Assembly (NCBI RefSeq): GCF_004792685.1
Contig: NZ_SRXT01000009.1
Coordinates: 124,001-188,000 of the forward strand
Direction: 5' to 3'
Length of the DNA: 64,000 nucleotides
Source of the DNA: Sphingomonas gei
Lineage (GTDB): Bacteria > Pseudomonadota > Alphaproteobacteria > Sphingomonadales > Sphingomonadaceae
A program made the position numbers and the translations under genes. The notes under the pieces were generated by a model. That model did not search any database. It had not been told where the DNA came from and saw only the letters and a program-made list of their open reading frames with translations. Positions 8,771 through 15,989 of this stretch are shown here, piece by piece. Positions within the stretch are counted from its first letter, which is position 1. Each line of letters starts with the position of its first letter.

Positions 8771-11596
8771 ATGGTGGAGGTCTTTACGGTCGGGGGTGGC
8801 GAGTATCTCGTCAATACCTTCAACGCCGTCGCTGCCTGGTCGGGGGGCGGTGGCTATCGATCCTTGCTGCGGGTCGTGATGGTGATGGGCTTGATCTACT
8901 CTCTGCTCGTCGTCGCTTTCACGCTCAATTTCCGCGCGTGGATGAATTGGTTCCTCCAATCGACACTGATCTATCTGTGTCTGATGGTCCCCACGATCGA
9001 CGTGAAGGTGACCGACCGGATCAACCCGTCGCTGGCGCCGGCGACTGTCGCGAACGTGCCCCTTGGACTCGGAATATTGGCTAGCTTCACGACCCAGGTC
9101 GGCGACTGGCTCACGCGCACGGCCGAGACCGTTTTCGTCATGCCGGGCGAGCTTAACTACAGCACCAACGGCATGGTCTATGGTGCACGGCTGTACGACG
9201 CCACGCGCAATTTCGTTATCCGGGACGCTGAGTTTTCGACAAACCTCGAAGAGCATTTCAAGAAGTGCCTGTTCGGCGACGTGATGCTCTATCGGAAATC
9301 GCTGACGATCCTCGCGCAATCGAAGGACCTATGGGCGGACATCGGTCCTGGGTCCGAAGCGCGCTCGCAGGAATGGCTGGAGCGGCAGGGCGATGGCACG
9401 GTTTCGAGCGCTATCGTGACCTGCAGGCAAGCCTACGACCTGCTGAGCGCCAGATGGGGGCCAATGATCGAAGCAAACACGCCGCTCTGGGGGAAGGAAC
9501 TCTACCCCAAGCTGAGCAACACCCTCGCAGCCGACAAACTCAAGCATGACCTGCCGATCGCAAATCAGGCGTTCACAGGTTCGTCTAGCGACTATGCGGA
9601 ATCGGTACGCCAGAACACGGCAATCAATGCCTTTATGCAGGCTCGCAACAGCATGGCGGGCGGCACGGGCGCAGCGACGATCGACACCTTTGCCCAGACT
9701 AGGGCGGACATACAGGCGCGAAACACCTACGATTCGATCGCGCAGCAGGCGATGGCGTGGGTGCCGATCCTCAATATCGTGCTGACCGTCGTCTTCTTCG
9801 CGATGTTCCCGGTGATCTTCCCCTTGTTCCTGATGCCACAGACCGGTCTCGGCACGCTCAAGGGCTATGCGATGGGGTTCTTCTATCTCGCCGCGTGGGG
9901 ACCGCTGTATGTCATTCTTCACATGATCTGCATGACGCGCGCCGAAGCTGCGGCGACCGGCGTGGCCGGTGGCGGTGTGACGCTTGGCACCTACGCGGGG
10001 ATCGCGGCGGTGAATGGCGAGACAGCGACGATTGCGGGTTTTATGCTGATGAGCATTCCGTTTCTGGCGGCCGGTCTGGCTCGCGGCGCGATGTCGATCG
10101 CCGGCCAGGCGACCTCTATGCTGGCGCCGGCACAGAACGCGGCCGAGGCCGCCGCGCTGGAGCAGACCACTGGCAATTACTCTTACGGCAACGTGAGCTG
10201 GGCCAATGCGACTTCCAACATGCGGCAGAGTAACCAATGGACGAATGCCGCAAGCTATATGGATGGCGCTCCGAGCATTGGCTGGCGACAGGATAATGGC
10301 GCCCTCGTCTCTGGCTTCGGGAATGGCCAGGATGTGATCGACATGGGCGGCGCTATCTCGCGTCTCGGTTTCACGCCGACGATGAACACGGGCACCGTTT
10401 CGGAATGGCGCGAGATGGCGAGCGAGGCACATCGCCAAGCACAGTCGTTTGAAAATACAGCGCAGGAGATTCTCACCAGCACGCACACGAACCGTAGCGC
10501 CTTTGGAACATCGAGCGAGCACACCTCCGGCTTCGATTCCAGCAGCGGTACGGCCGCCAACACATCGATTGAACAGAGCGATCGGCGGTCATCATCGAGC
10601 AGCCAAGGCATTGATGATCGCTCGTCGACCGGGCAGAGCTTGAGCGTAACAAACGGGCACGATCGGTCGGCGCAAACCCTAGACACCGTGACTGGCGGAG
10701 TTTCGGCCGGCCTTGGTGGGGGCGGATCCGGGGGTGGCGGTCGAGCCGGCGCTCCCGGTACTGTCGCAAGGCTACTCGGCCGGCTCCCCGGAGTCAGTGG
10801 GAGCGTGCAGAAAAGTGGGCAGCAGCAGGACTCACTCCGGCACGGAACCTCGGACAGTCGTTCGAGCGATAGCTCCAACACGCAGTCGAGCAGCATCCGG
10901 GACGAGCACGGCGTGTCCTCGTCCGCTTCGACATCGGATGGCACATACGCGCGCTCTGGCGAATTCAGCCGGGCTTCGACGTCCTCGTCATCCTCTCAAG
11001 GCATCGAGGACTCTCTGGCCCGCGCGAAGTCCTACTCTGAGGCGGCACGTAAGATGGAGGAGTTGTCGCAATCGCTGTCCAGGGATGCCAGCTATGCGGA
11101 GACGCACGGTATGCAGCTCAGCGAAAACATGAGCCAGGATCTCTCGCAATGGTATCGGGCGCAGCAAGCTCTGCATCCGAACATGGATGTGCCAGAGCTC
11201 TGGTCGACTGTGCTGTCAGATCATCAGCGGGAGGTGCGCGCAGCGATGATTTCGCAGTGGGCGCAGGCGAAGCGCGACGACATCCGCCGGGAGATCAGCG
11301 CGGACCTTCGGGAGCCCGAGCTAGTCGATCTCAGTCGCACCAGCGTTGGAGGAGAAAGTGATGTGCGAGCGGCATATCGGCCTCGCGGCGTCGATGCCGT
11401 TCATGGTAACCGAGGAAGGGGCGACCCAGGGGCGGCTGCAGCAATCATTGCCGGCGGAAGAGTGGCGATCAGCGAGGATAAGGCGGTCGCTGAAGCCGGA
11501 AGAGCAAGCCGCATTCAGGGCTCGGTCGACGTCCAGCAAGAGGTCGGCGAGTCCCATAACAAGGGCTTCTTCCTGGATCCGAAGTTGCGGGAATAA
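8771..11596 (+). CDS. traG: Mating-pair stabilisation and pilus assembly protein TraG
   Basis: 941 residues, almost the length of F TraG (938). The ATG at 8771 opens with MVEVFTVGGGEYLVNTFNAVAAW, the usual TraG start. The N-terminal half is an integral inner-membrane domain (segments near residues 35-75, 95-115, 330-450) needed for pilus assembly. The C-terminal half (about 560-941) is Ser/Gly/Gln-rich and periplasmic, and in F acts in mating-pair stabilisation and entry exclusion. It is 17 bases after traH and ends the + strand transfer operon. Confidence 0.92.
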   Translation: MVEVFTVGGGEYLVNTFNAVAAWSGGGGYRSLLRVVMVMGLIYSLLVVAFTLNFRAWMNWFLQSTLIYLCLMVPTIDVKVTDRINPSLAPATVANVPLGLGILASFTTQVGDWLTRTAETVFVMPGELNYSTNGMVYGARLYDATRNFVIRDAEFSTNLEEHFKKCLFGDVMLYRKSLTILAQSKDLWADIGPGSEARSQEWLERQGDGTVSSAIVTCRQAYDLLSARWGPMIEANTPLWGKELYPKLSNTLAADKLKHDLPIANQAFTGSSSDYAESVRQNTAINAFMQARNSMAGGTGAATIDTFAQTRADIQARNTYDSIAQQAMAWVPILNIVLTVVFFAMFPVIFPLFLMPQTGLGTLKGYAMGFFYLAAWGPLYVILHMICMTRAEAAATGVAGGGVTLGTYAGIAAVNGETATIAGFMLMSIPFLAAGLARGAMSIAGQATSMLAPAQNAAEAAALEQTTGNYSYGNVSWANATSNMRQSNQWTNAASYMDGAPSIGWRQDNGALVSGFGNGQDVIDMGGAISRLGFTPTMNTGTVSEWREMASEAHRQAQSFENTAQEILTSTHTNRSAFGTSSEHTSGFDSSSGTAANTSIEQSDRRSSSSSQGIDDRSSTGQSLSVTNGHDRSAQTLDTVTGGVSAGLGGGGSGGGGRAGAPGTVARLLGRLPGVSGSVQKSGQQQDSLRHGTSDSRSSDSSNTQSSSIRDEHGVSSSASTSDGTYARSGEFSRASTSSSSSQGIEDSLARAKSYSEAARKMEELSQSLSRDASYAETHGMQLSENMSQDLSQWYRAQQALHPNMDVPELWSTVLSDHQREVRAAMISQWAQAKRDDIRREISADLREPELVDLSRTSVGGESDVRAAYRPRGVDAVHGNRGRGDPGAAAAIIAGGRVAISEDKAVAEAGRASRIQGSVDVQQEVGESHNKGFFLDPKLRE

Positions 11597-11601
11597 CCTG
11601 A

Positions 11602-11802
11602 TCAGGTAAGCAGGAAATAGGCGACCGCCCCGAACGCTATCGCATAGGCGATCGCGTAGCCTATCAAGCCAGCGCGTGTGGGACGTCCAGCGGCGTCGGT
11701 CGAAAGTTCGATTGGAGCCGGTTCATCGTCGACATACTGAAGAACCGGTCCGCCAGGATTGTCCTGCGTGAAAGCGTACATGGTGTGATCAAGCTTGCTC
11801 AT
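11602..11802 (-). CDS. Small single-span membrane protein of unknown function
   Basis: 66 residues on the - strand, convergent with traG. A GGAGA ribosome-binding site lies about six bases before the ATG. The first 40 residues are hydrophilic and acidic; the C-terminal third (about residues 45-65) is one membrane helix, so it would be tail-anchored. No family recognised. Confidence 0.5.
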   Translation of the reverse strand: MSKLDHTMYAFTQDNPGGPVLQYVDDEPAPIELSTDAAGRPTRAGLIGYAIAYAIAFGAVAYFLLT

Positions 11803-11902
11803 GCTGATCTCCGAGCTGCTTTTGGTTATCCGATTTTGGCGCTGGGCTCAAGTGAGCTGAAGCTCTTGAAAGGCGCGTTTTACAGCCGGCTCCCTGTCAG
11901 CT

Positions 11903-11932
11903 TGTCCGAAATGTGCCTACACGCTTCGGACA
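11903..11932. promoter_or_regulatory. Upstream operator of the AbiE-type toxin-antitoxin operon
   Basis: Perfect inverted repeat TGTCCGAA (11903-11910) / TTCGGACA (11925-11932) with a 14-base spacer. A near copy follows 44 bases downstream. AbiEi-type antitoxins are known to repress their own promoter by binding two inverted repeats, so this is most likely operator 1. Binding is inferred. Confidence 0.7.
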
Positions 11933-11946
11933 TAACGCCTTGTCAT

Positions 11947-11976
11947 TGTCCGAAATATGAGTACACGCTTCGGACA
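11947..11976. promoter_or_regulatory. Second AbiE operator, abutting the antitoxin start codon
   Basis: TGTCCGAA (11947-11954) / TTCGGACA (11969-11976), same 14-base spacer as operator 1; the spacers also share ACACGC. The last base is the A of the antitoxin ATG, so bound antitoxin would cover the translation start and no Shine-Dalgarno sequence fits between. The transcript may be leaderless or very short-leadered. Confidence 0.7.
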
Positions 11977-12626
11977 TGACCTACGCCTCTGATCTAAAGT
12001 CAGCGATTCTGACGCGCATCAAGGATGGGGGCGCTCGGTCGGTCTGGACGCCAAGCGACTTCCTCGACTTGGGCAACCGCGACGCTGTCGACAAGACGCT
12101 CCAGCGCCTCGTCGGCTCAGACCAGCTGCGACGCATCGATCGCGGCCTGTACGATCAGCCGACCGTCAATCAACTGACAGGGCAGCTTAACGCGCCCGAT
12201 CCCCGAGGCGTTATCGACGCAATCGCACGCCGCGATCAGATCAGGGTGCTGGTCGACGGTCTCACTGCCGCCAACGATCTCGGTCTGACGAATGCCGTAC
12301 CCGCCAAGATCGTCGTGCATGCCGACGCGCGTCTGAAATCGATCCGGCTGGGAAAGCTCGAGATCACGTTTAAGCCGACGGCGGCGAGCAAATTATATTG
12401 GGCGGGGCGCCCGGCGATGCGGTTGATTCAGGCATTGCACTGGCTGCGGGATACCGACACCGCAGACACCCGTGACGATCTCGTCGACAAGCTCGATGAT
12501 CTGGTCAACCATGGGCCTCAGGCCCAAGCGATCCGGCGCGACCTGATCGACGGCCTGTCGACGCTGCCCTCCTGGATGCAGGACCTGCTCCGGCCCCTGT
12601 TGATGCCCGAGGCTAGCAACGCATGA
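11976..12626 (+). CDS. Type IV antitoxin, AbiEi/DUF6088-like
   Basis: 216 residues. The N-terminal half is a winged-helix domain (residues about 8-60, WTPSDFLDLGNRDAVDKTLQRL then RIDRGLYD) followed by the AbiEi-type domain (VIDAIARRDQIRVLVDGLTAANDLGLT, KIVVHADARLKSIRLGKLEITFK). AbiEi proteins both repress their own promoter and block the AbiEii nucleotidyltransferase without stable complex formation. The two operators upstream fit autorepression. The stop overlaps the toxin ATG by ATGA, the usual order antitoxin then toxin. Confidence 0.88.
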   Translation: MTYASDLKSAILTRIKDGGARSVWTPSDFLDLGNRDAVDKTLQRLVGSDQLRRIDRGLYDQPTVNQLTGQLNAPDPRGVIDAIARRDQIRVLVDGLTAANDLGLTNAVPAKIVVHADARLKSIRLGKLEITFKPTAASKLYWAGRPAMRLIQALHWLRDTDTADTRDDLVDKLDDLVNHGPQAQAIRRDLIDGLSTLPSWMQDLLRPLLMPEASNA

Positions 12627-13675
12627 ACCCGGCTTATGACGAGATCCTAAGAGCTGACGACGAGACCCGCGCAGGTCTGTTCAACACCACCGCCCAGCGG
12701 ATCGGCACAACAGCACAGAACGTCGAGAAGGACTTCTGGGTCTGCTGGACACTTGACGCCCTATTCAACGGCCTCCCGGATGGGCCGCGCCTGCTCTTCA
12801 AGGGCGGCACGTCACTTTCCAAGGGCTTCGGGCTGATCCAGCGTTTTTCCGAAGACATCGACGTCACCGTCTTCCGCGATGATCTTGGAGAGGCACACAG
12901 CGTTGACGACTTGCAGAAGCTGAGCGGGAAGAAGCGGGAAAAGGCGCTCGATGCCATCCGCCAAGCCTGCGAAGCCTATATCGGCGGGCCGCTGTTCGAC
13001 AATCTGGCCAGATTGGCGGCCGCGGCGGCGGAACGGGCAGGGATCGCGGCGGAGCGACTCGTCATCCGACGCGACAAGGACCTGCAGACCTTGCTCGTCC
13101 AATATCCGTCGGCGACGCCAGCGGACGGATATGTCGACAAGCTGGTGCGGATCGAGTCGGGCGCCAAGTCGGCGCTCGACCCCAATTCCCAGCGTACCGT
13201 GCAGCCTTATCTCAGCGAGGATGTGCCTCAGTTCGATCTGATCGTGCCGAATGTCACCATCGTCGACGCCGAACGAACGTTCTGGGACAAGGTCGTGATC
13301 CTGCACGGCCTCCGCCGCTGGTTCGACAGCAAGGGCTCGCTGCGTCAGGACGGTCACCGCGTCTCGCGCCATTATTACGATATGGATCAGTTGCTTGGAT
13401 CCGACGTCGGCTCACGTGCCACTGAGGATATGGCGCTAGGCGCCGACTGCGTCGCGCATGCTCATGTCTTTTTCAATCGGCCAGCGTTCGACTTGGCGAG
13501 CGCGCATCCACCGACCTTCGCACTTACGCCCGAAGGCGACATGTATGATGCACTCGCTCGCGACTACAGTGCCATGCAGGGCATGATCTTCGGCTCAGCC
13601 CCGCCCTTCGCGGCGGTGATCGAAAACGTCGCCAGCTTGGAAGCAAGGCTCAACGCGCTGAGCGAGGAGGTCTAG
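12623..13675 (+). CDS. AbiEii/AbiGii-type nucleotidyltransferase toxin
   Basis: 350 residues. Near residues 50-75 lies LLFKGGTSLSKGFGLI followed by RFSEDIDVTV, that is the GG-S..K and D-x-D boxes of the DUF1814/AbiEii nucleotidyltransferase fold, with a further conserved E..D..K region around residues 210-240 (VDAERTFWDKVVILHGL). Members transfer nucleotides to target RNAs such as tRNA and cause growth arrest, giving phage abortive infection and plasmid or island maintenance. Translationally coupled to the antitoxin. Catalytic residues look intact. Confidence 0.88.
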   Translation: MNPAYDEILRADDETRAGLFNTTAQRIGTTAQNVEKDFWVCWTLDALFNGLPDGPRLLFKGGTSLSKGFGLIQRFSEDIDVTVFRDDLGEAHSVDDLQKLSGKKREKALDAIRQACEAYIGGPLFDNLARLAAAAAERAGIAAERLVIRRDKDLQTLLVQYPSATPADGYVDKLVRIESGAKSALDPNSQRTVQPYLSEDVPQFDLIVPNVTIVDAERTFWDKVVILHGLRRWFDSKGSLRQDGHRVSRHYYDMDQLLGSDVGSRATEDMALGADCVAHAHVFFNRPAFDLASAHPPTFALTPEGDMYDALARDYSAMQGMIFGSAPPFAAVIENVASLEARLNALSEEV

Positions 13676-14673
13676 AGGAACTGCTCGCCGGCGTGATCAT
13701 CGAAAATCGACGCATCGCGAACATAGTCCGCGACCGTGTCGAGGGACTTGTGCCGCGAGTGATCCTTCATCTTGAACAGGTTCGCCCGCTTCGCGGCTGC
13801 CTCCGTCAAAAAACCAGCCCGAAGCGAGTGGCCGGAATATGTCGACGGATCGAGCCCCGCCGCGGCTGCCGACGCCTTGACCAGGCGCGCGACCGTCTTG
13901 TCGGTGATCGGATTGGCAGTAACCCCGTCCGAGCGCGTCAGGCGCCGGAATACCGGCCCCTTGCGCGGTTCCCCGGTGACAGGATCCGGCGCGTTCAACC
14001 CGGCCGCCTCCAACCAGGTGCGCAGCGATGCGACCGGCCGAATGAACCTGCCCTCGGGAATGGCGATGACCTGGCCCAGCGCTTCTTGGTCGCGCTTCGA
14101 CCGCGGAATCGTGATACGCAGGCCGGAGGGCACGAACTGCAGTGCGTTGAGCTGCATGTCGGCTATCTCCGAGCGCCGGAAAGCGCCCGCCATTCCCAAC
14201 GCCAGGATCGCCCGATCCCGCGTTGCCCTGATCCCCGTGCCCTCGATCGTTGCGATCATAGCCTTGAGCACGTCTGCTTCCGCCGGTGCTTTTTGCTCCT
14301 TCTTCCGCGCATATTTCCGGCGAACGCCGCCCATCATCTGGGCGATGATGCCCGCGCTGTCTCGCGCGCTCGGGGAGGCAAGGCCAGCTTCGCGGTGATG
14401 ATGGTTGATCGCAGCGATGCGGCGGCCGATCGTCACCGGAGCAATGCCCGCCTCCGCTTCGACATGGGCGAACAGCGCGACCATGTCGGGGTGCGCGGGC
14501 AGTGCCTCGACGTTGCGTGCTTCGCAGAAGTCGCAAAAGCGATCCCAATCGCCGGCGTAGGCCTTTTGGGTCGATCTTGCCTTGGACGCTGCCAAGGTGT
14601 GGCGCGCGCCCTCGATCTCGGCGAGCAAGTCACTGGGCAGATCGGTCGAGATCGGGAGTAGGTCGCGGCTCAT
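13672..14673 (-). CDS. Tyrosine-type site-specific recombinase/integrase
   Basis: About 333 residues from the ATG at 14673 (MSRDLL); a TTG at 14727 would add 18 residues, but its start lies almost on an operator. N-terminal SAM-like core-binding domain (about 15-115), then catalytic domain with the Arg of GAFRRSEI, a beta-hairpin Lys candidate in IPRSKRDQ, HSLRAG (H-x-x-R), His in DHSRHKS and the nucleophilic Tyr of VADYVRD. All catalytic positions appear present. Convergent with and overlapping the toxin gene by 4 bases. May mobilise this accessory block or resolve multimers; no attachment site was recognised. Confidence 0.88.
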   Translation of the reverse strand: MSRDLLPISTDLPSDLLAEIEGARHTLAASKARSTQKAYAGDWDRFCDFCEARNVEALPAHPDMVALFAHVEAEAGIAPVTIGRRIAAINHHHREAGLASPSARDSAGIIAQMMGGVRRKYARKKEQKAPAEADVLKAMIATIEGTGIRATRDRAILALGMAGAFRRSEIADMQLNALQFVPSGLRITIPRSKRDQEALGQVIAIPEGRFIRPVASLRTWLEAAGLNAPDPVTGEPRKGPVFRRLTRSDGVTANPITDKTVARLVKASAAAAGLDPSTYSGHSLRAGFLTEAAAKRANLFKMKDHSRHKSLDTVADYVRDASIFDDHAGEQFL

Positions 14674-14731
14674 ATGGTCTCGTGCTGATGGTCGGGCGAC
14701 GATAACCGGGGCCCCTCTCAATGCCAAATCT

Positions 14732-14761
14732 TATGTCCGAGAATCCCATTTATCGGACATA
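14732..14761. promoter_or_regulatory. Inverted-repeat operator between the recombinase and merR-like genes
   Basis: TATGTCCGA (14732-14740) / TCGGACATA (14753-14761), perfect nine-base arms, 12-base spacer. It lies in the divergent promoter region just upstream of the recombinase. The half-site TGTCCGA is the same as in the two AbiE operators, though the spacer is shorter (12 against 16 bases when the same seven-base arms are compared). Confidence 0.65.
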
Positions 14762-14842
14762 CGTGCGATCGGGAAGTCAGCAGGAACCTTACCCCCGGGA
14801 TCAGCCTATCGTTCTTCCAAGGGCGGGGTCCAATGACCAAAT

Positions 14843-14880
14843 AAAGTGGCATTGCTATCTTAAAGTATCGCTGCTACTTT
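14843..14880. promoter_or_regulatory. Tandem 19-base dyads upstream of the merR-like gene
   Basis: Two directly abutting 19-mers, AAAGTGGCATTGCTATCTT (14843-14861) and AAAGTATCGCTGCTACTTT (14862-14880). The second is an inverted repeat with AAAGTA/TACTTT arms. They end eight bases before the MerR-like ATG. Nineteen-base dyads are the size MerR-family dimers bind, so autoregulation is likely. Confidence 0.55.
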
Positions 14881-14887
14881 AGTCGTC

Positions 14888-15586
14888 ATGGCCCGTCCCC
14901 TGACAGAGCAGCATTTTACGCAAGGTGACGTCCTTGGGATCACACGCCTCAAGAAGGAGCTGCTTCAGACTTGGATGAATCGGGGTGTGATCGCCTTGGG
15001 TGAGCAGAATCCCGGCAGCGGCCGCCGTCGGCTGTACTCGGCGCTCGACATCGTGAAGCTCGGGCTGCTTCGGCGCGTCGCCGATCTCGGACTGGAGCTC
15101 GGGCTCGGACGAGAGCTGGCCGACGAAGCGGAGCGGCTGTTGCTCAGCGGCAGCGGCCTCGAGTGGGAATATCATTTGTCGATCCGCAAGAAGGAAGCGA
15201 CGCATGAGGAGATCAGGGTCACGCTCATCGGGCCGTCGGATATGTCGCCACTTACCCTCAAATATGGCGGGACGGTGGGCGACGCCCGGCACCTGCCGGT
15301 ATCGCATTTCACCGAGCCGTTCGAGGGAACGGGCTTCCTTAATCGCAGAGTTCGCAAGTGGGGCGAGGAAGAGCGACCGATCGATCCAGAGCGGCGCATA
15401 GCGCTCGCGAGGGCCGGCTTCTATGCAGAGCCGGCGCTGATCTTCCCGTTCGGGGAGGTGGTGAACGGAACTCTCCTTCAGATCGCGGCGAAGTGCGAGG
15501 CCACTCTTCCCGGGCTTGCCGATGCCTTGACGCAGATCGCCGTCGGCAGGCGGCGGATGGCGGTGGTGACCGATGCTGGAGACTGA
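14888..15586 (+). CDS. MerR-family-like transcriptional regulator
   Basis: 232 residues. An N-terminal winged-helix segment (about residues 10-70: FTQGDVLGITRLKKELLQTWMNRG, GRRRLYSALDIVKLGLLRRV) has the helix-turn-helix plus R-x-Y-S..D wing of MerR regulators. The C-terminal 150 residues do not resemble a known metal or drug sensor. The gene overlaps a small coiled-coil membrane protein gene by 14 bases and is preceded by two tandem 19-base dyads. The pair may be a self-contained sensing unit; ligand unknown. Confidence 0.65.
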   Translation: MARPLTEQHFTQGDVLGITRLKKELLQTWMNRGVIALGEQNPGSGRRRLYSALDIVKLGLLRRVADLGLELGLGRELADEAERLLLSGSGLEWEYHLSIRKKEATHEEIRVTLIGPSDMSPLTLKYGGTVGDARHLPVSHFTEPFEGTGFLNRRVRKWGEEERPIDPERRIALARAGFYAEPALIFPFGEVVNGTLLQIAAKCEATLPGLADALTQIAVGRRRMAVVTDAGD

Positions 15587-15914
15587 GAGAGCGCGCGAAC
15601 AACTCCGGCAGGAACGTGAGGCATTCGAGCAGATGCGCCGCGAGGTGGCACGCTGGTCGCTCCTGCGATTGTGCATGGGTTATGGCGGTTTGGGGCTCAT
15701 GACGGGGATCGCGGCAATCGCGGGCATAGTGGTCCTGCATCCCAATGAGTATGGCCCGGTACCGGTCGGTGCGGCTGCAACCGCCCTGCTCATCGATATG
15801 GTGAGCCTTGCGGCGAGCATCTCGCGCCTCGTGCTCTCGCGCAGTAGCATGATGGTGCTTGAACCGCTTACCCAGAGTGCGGCGCATGGCCGCCGGAGCG
15901 GGCGCTCTCAATGA
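15573..15914 (+). CDS. Small coiled-coil protein with two membrane segments
   Basis: 113 residues. Residues 1-28 are charged and helical (ERAREQLRQEREAFEQMRREV), suggesting a coiled coil; membrane segments lie at about 32-54 and 62-84; the tail is basic. Its start lies inside the end of the regulator gene, so the two are co-translated. No family recognised. It could be a membrane partner of the regulator. Confidence 0.55.
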   Translation: MLETERAREQLRQEREAFEQMRREVARWSLLRLCMGYGGLGLMTGIAAIAGIVVLHPNEYGPVPVGAAATALLIDMVSLAASISRLVLSRSSMMVLEPLTQSAAHGRRSGRSQ

Positions 15915-15989
15915 CCGGTGGACATGATGCGTTACGCCGTCTTCGAGTTCGTGAAAAGCGCCCTATCGTCTTTAACCCTGACGCTATTC

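Noticed and set aside
9329..10522. 397-residue open frame on the - strand
   Set aside because: Antisense shadow of traG; composition rich in Arg/His with no domain.
11785..11979. 64-residue frame ending at the antitoxin start
   Set aside because: It spans both operators and has no ribosome-binding site; the antitoxin ATG is better supported.
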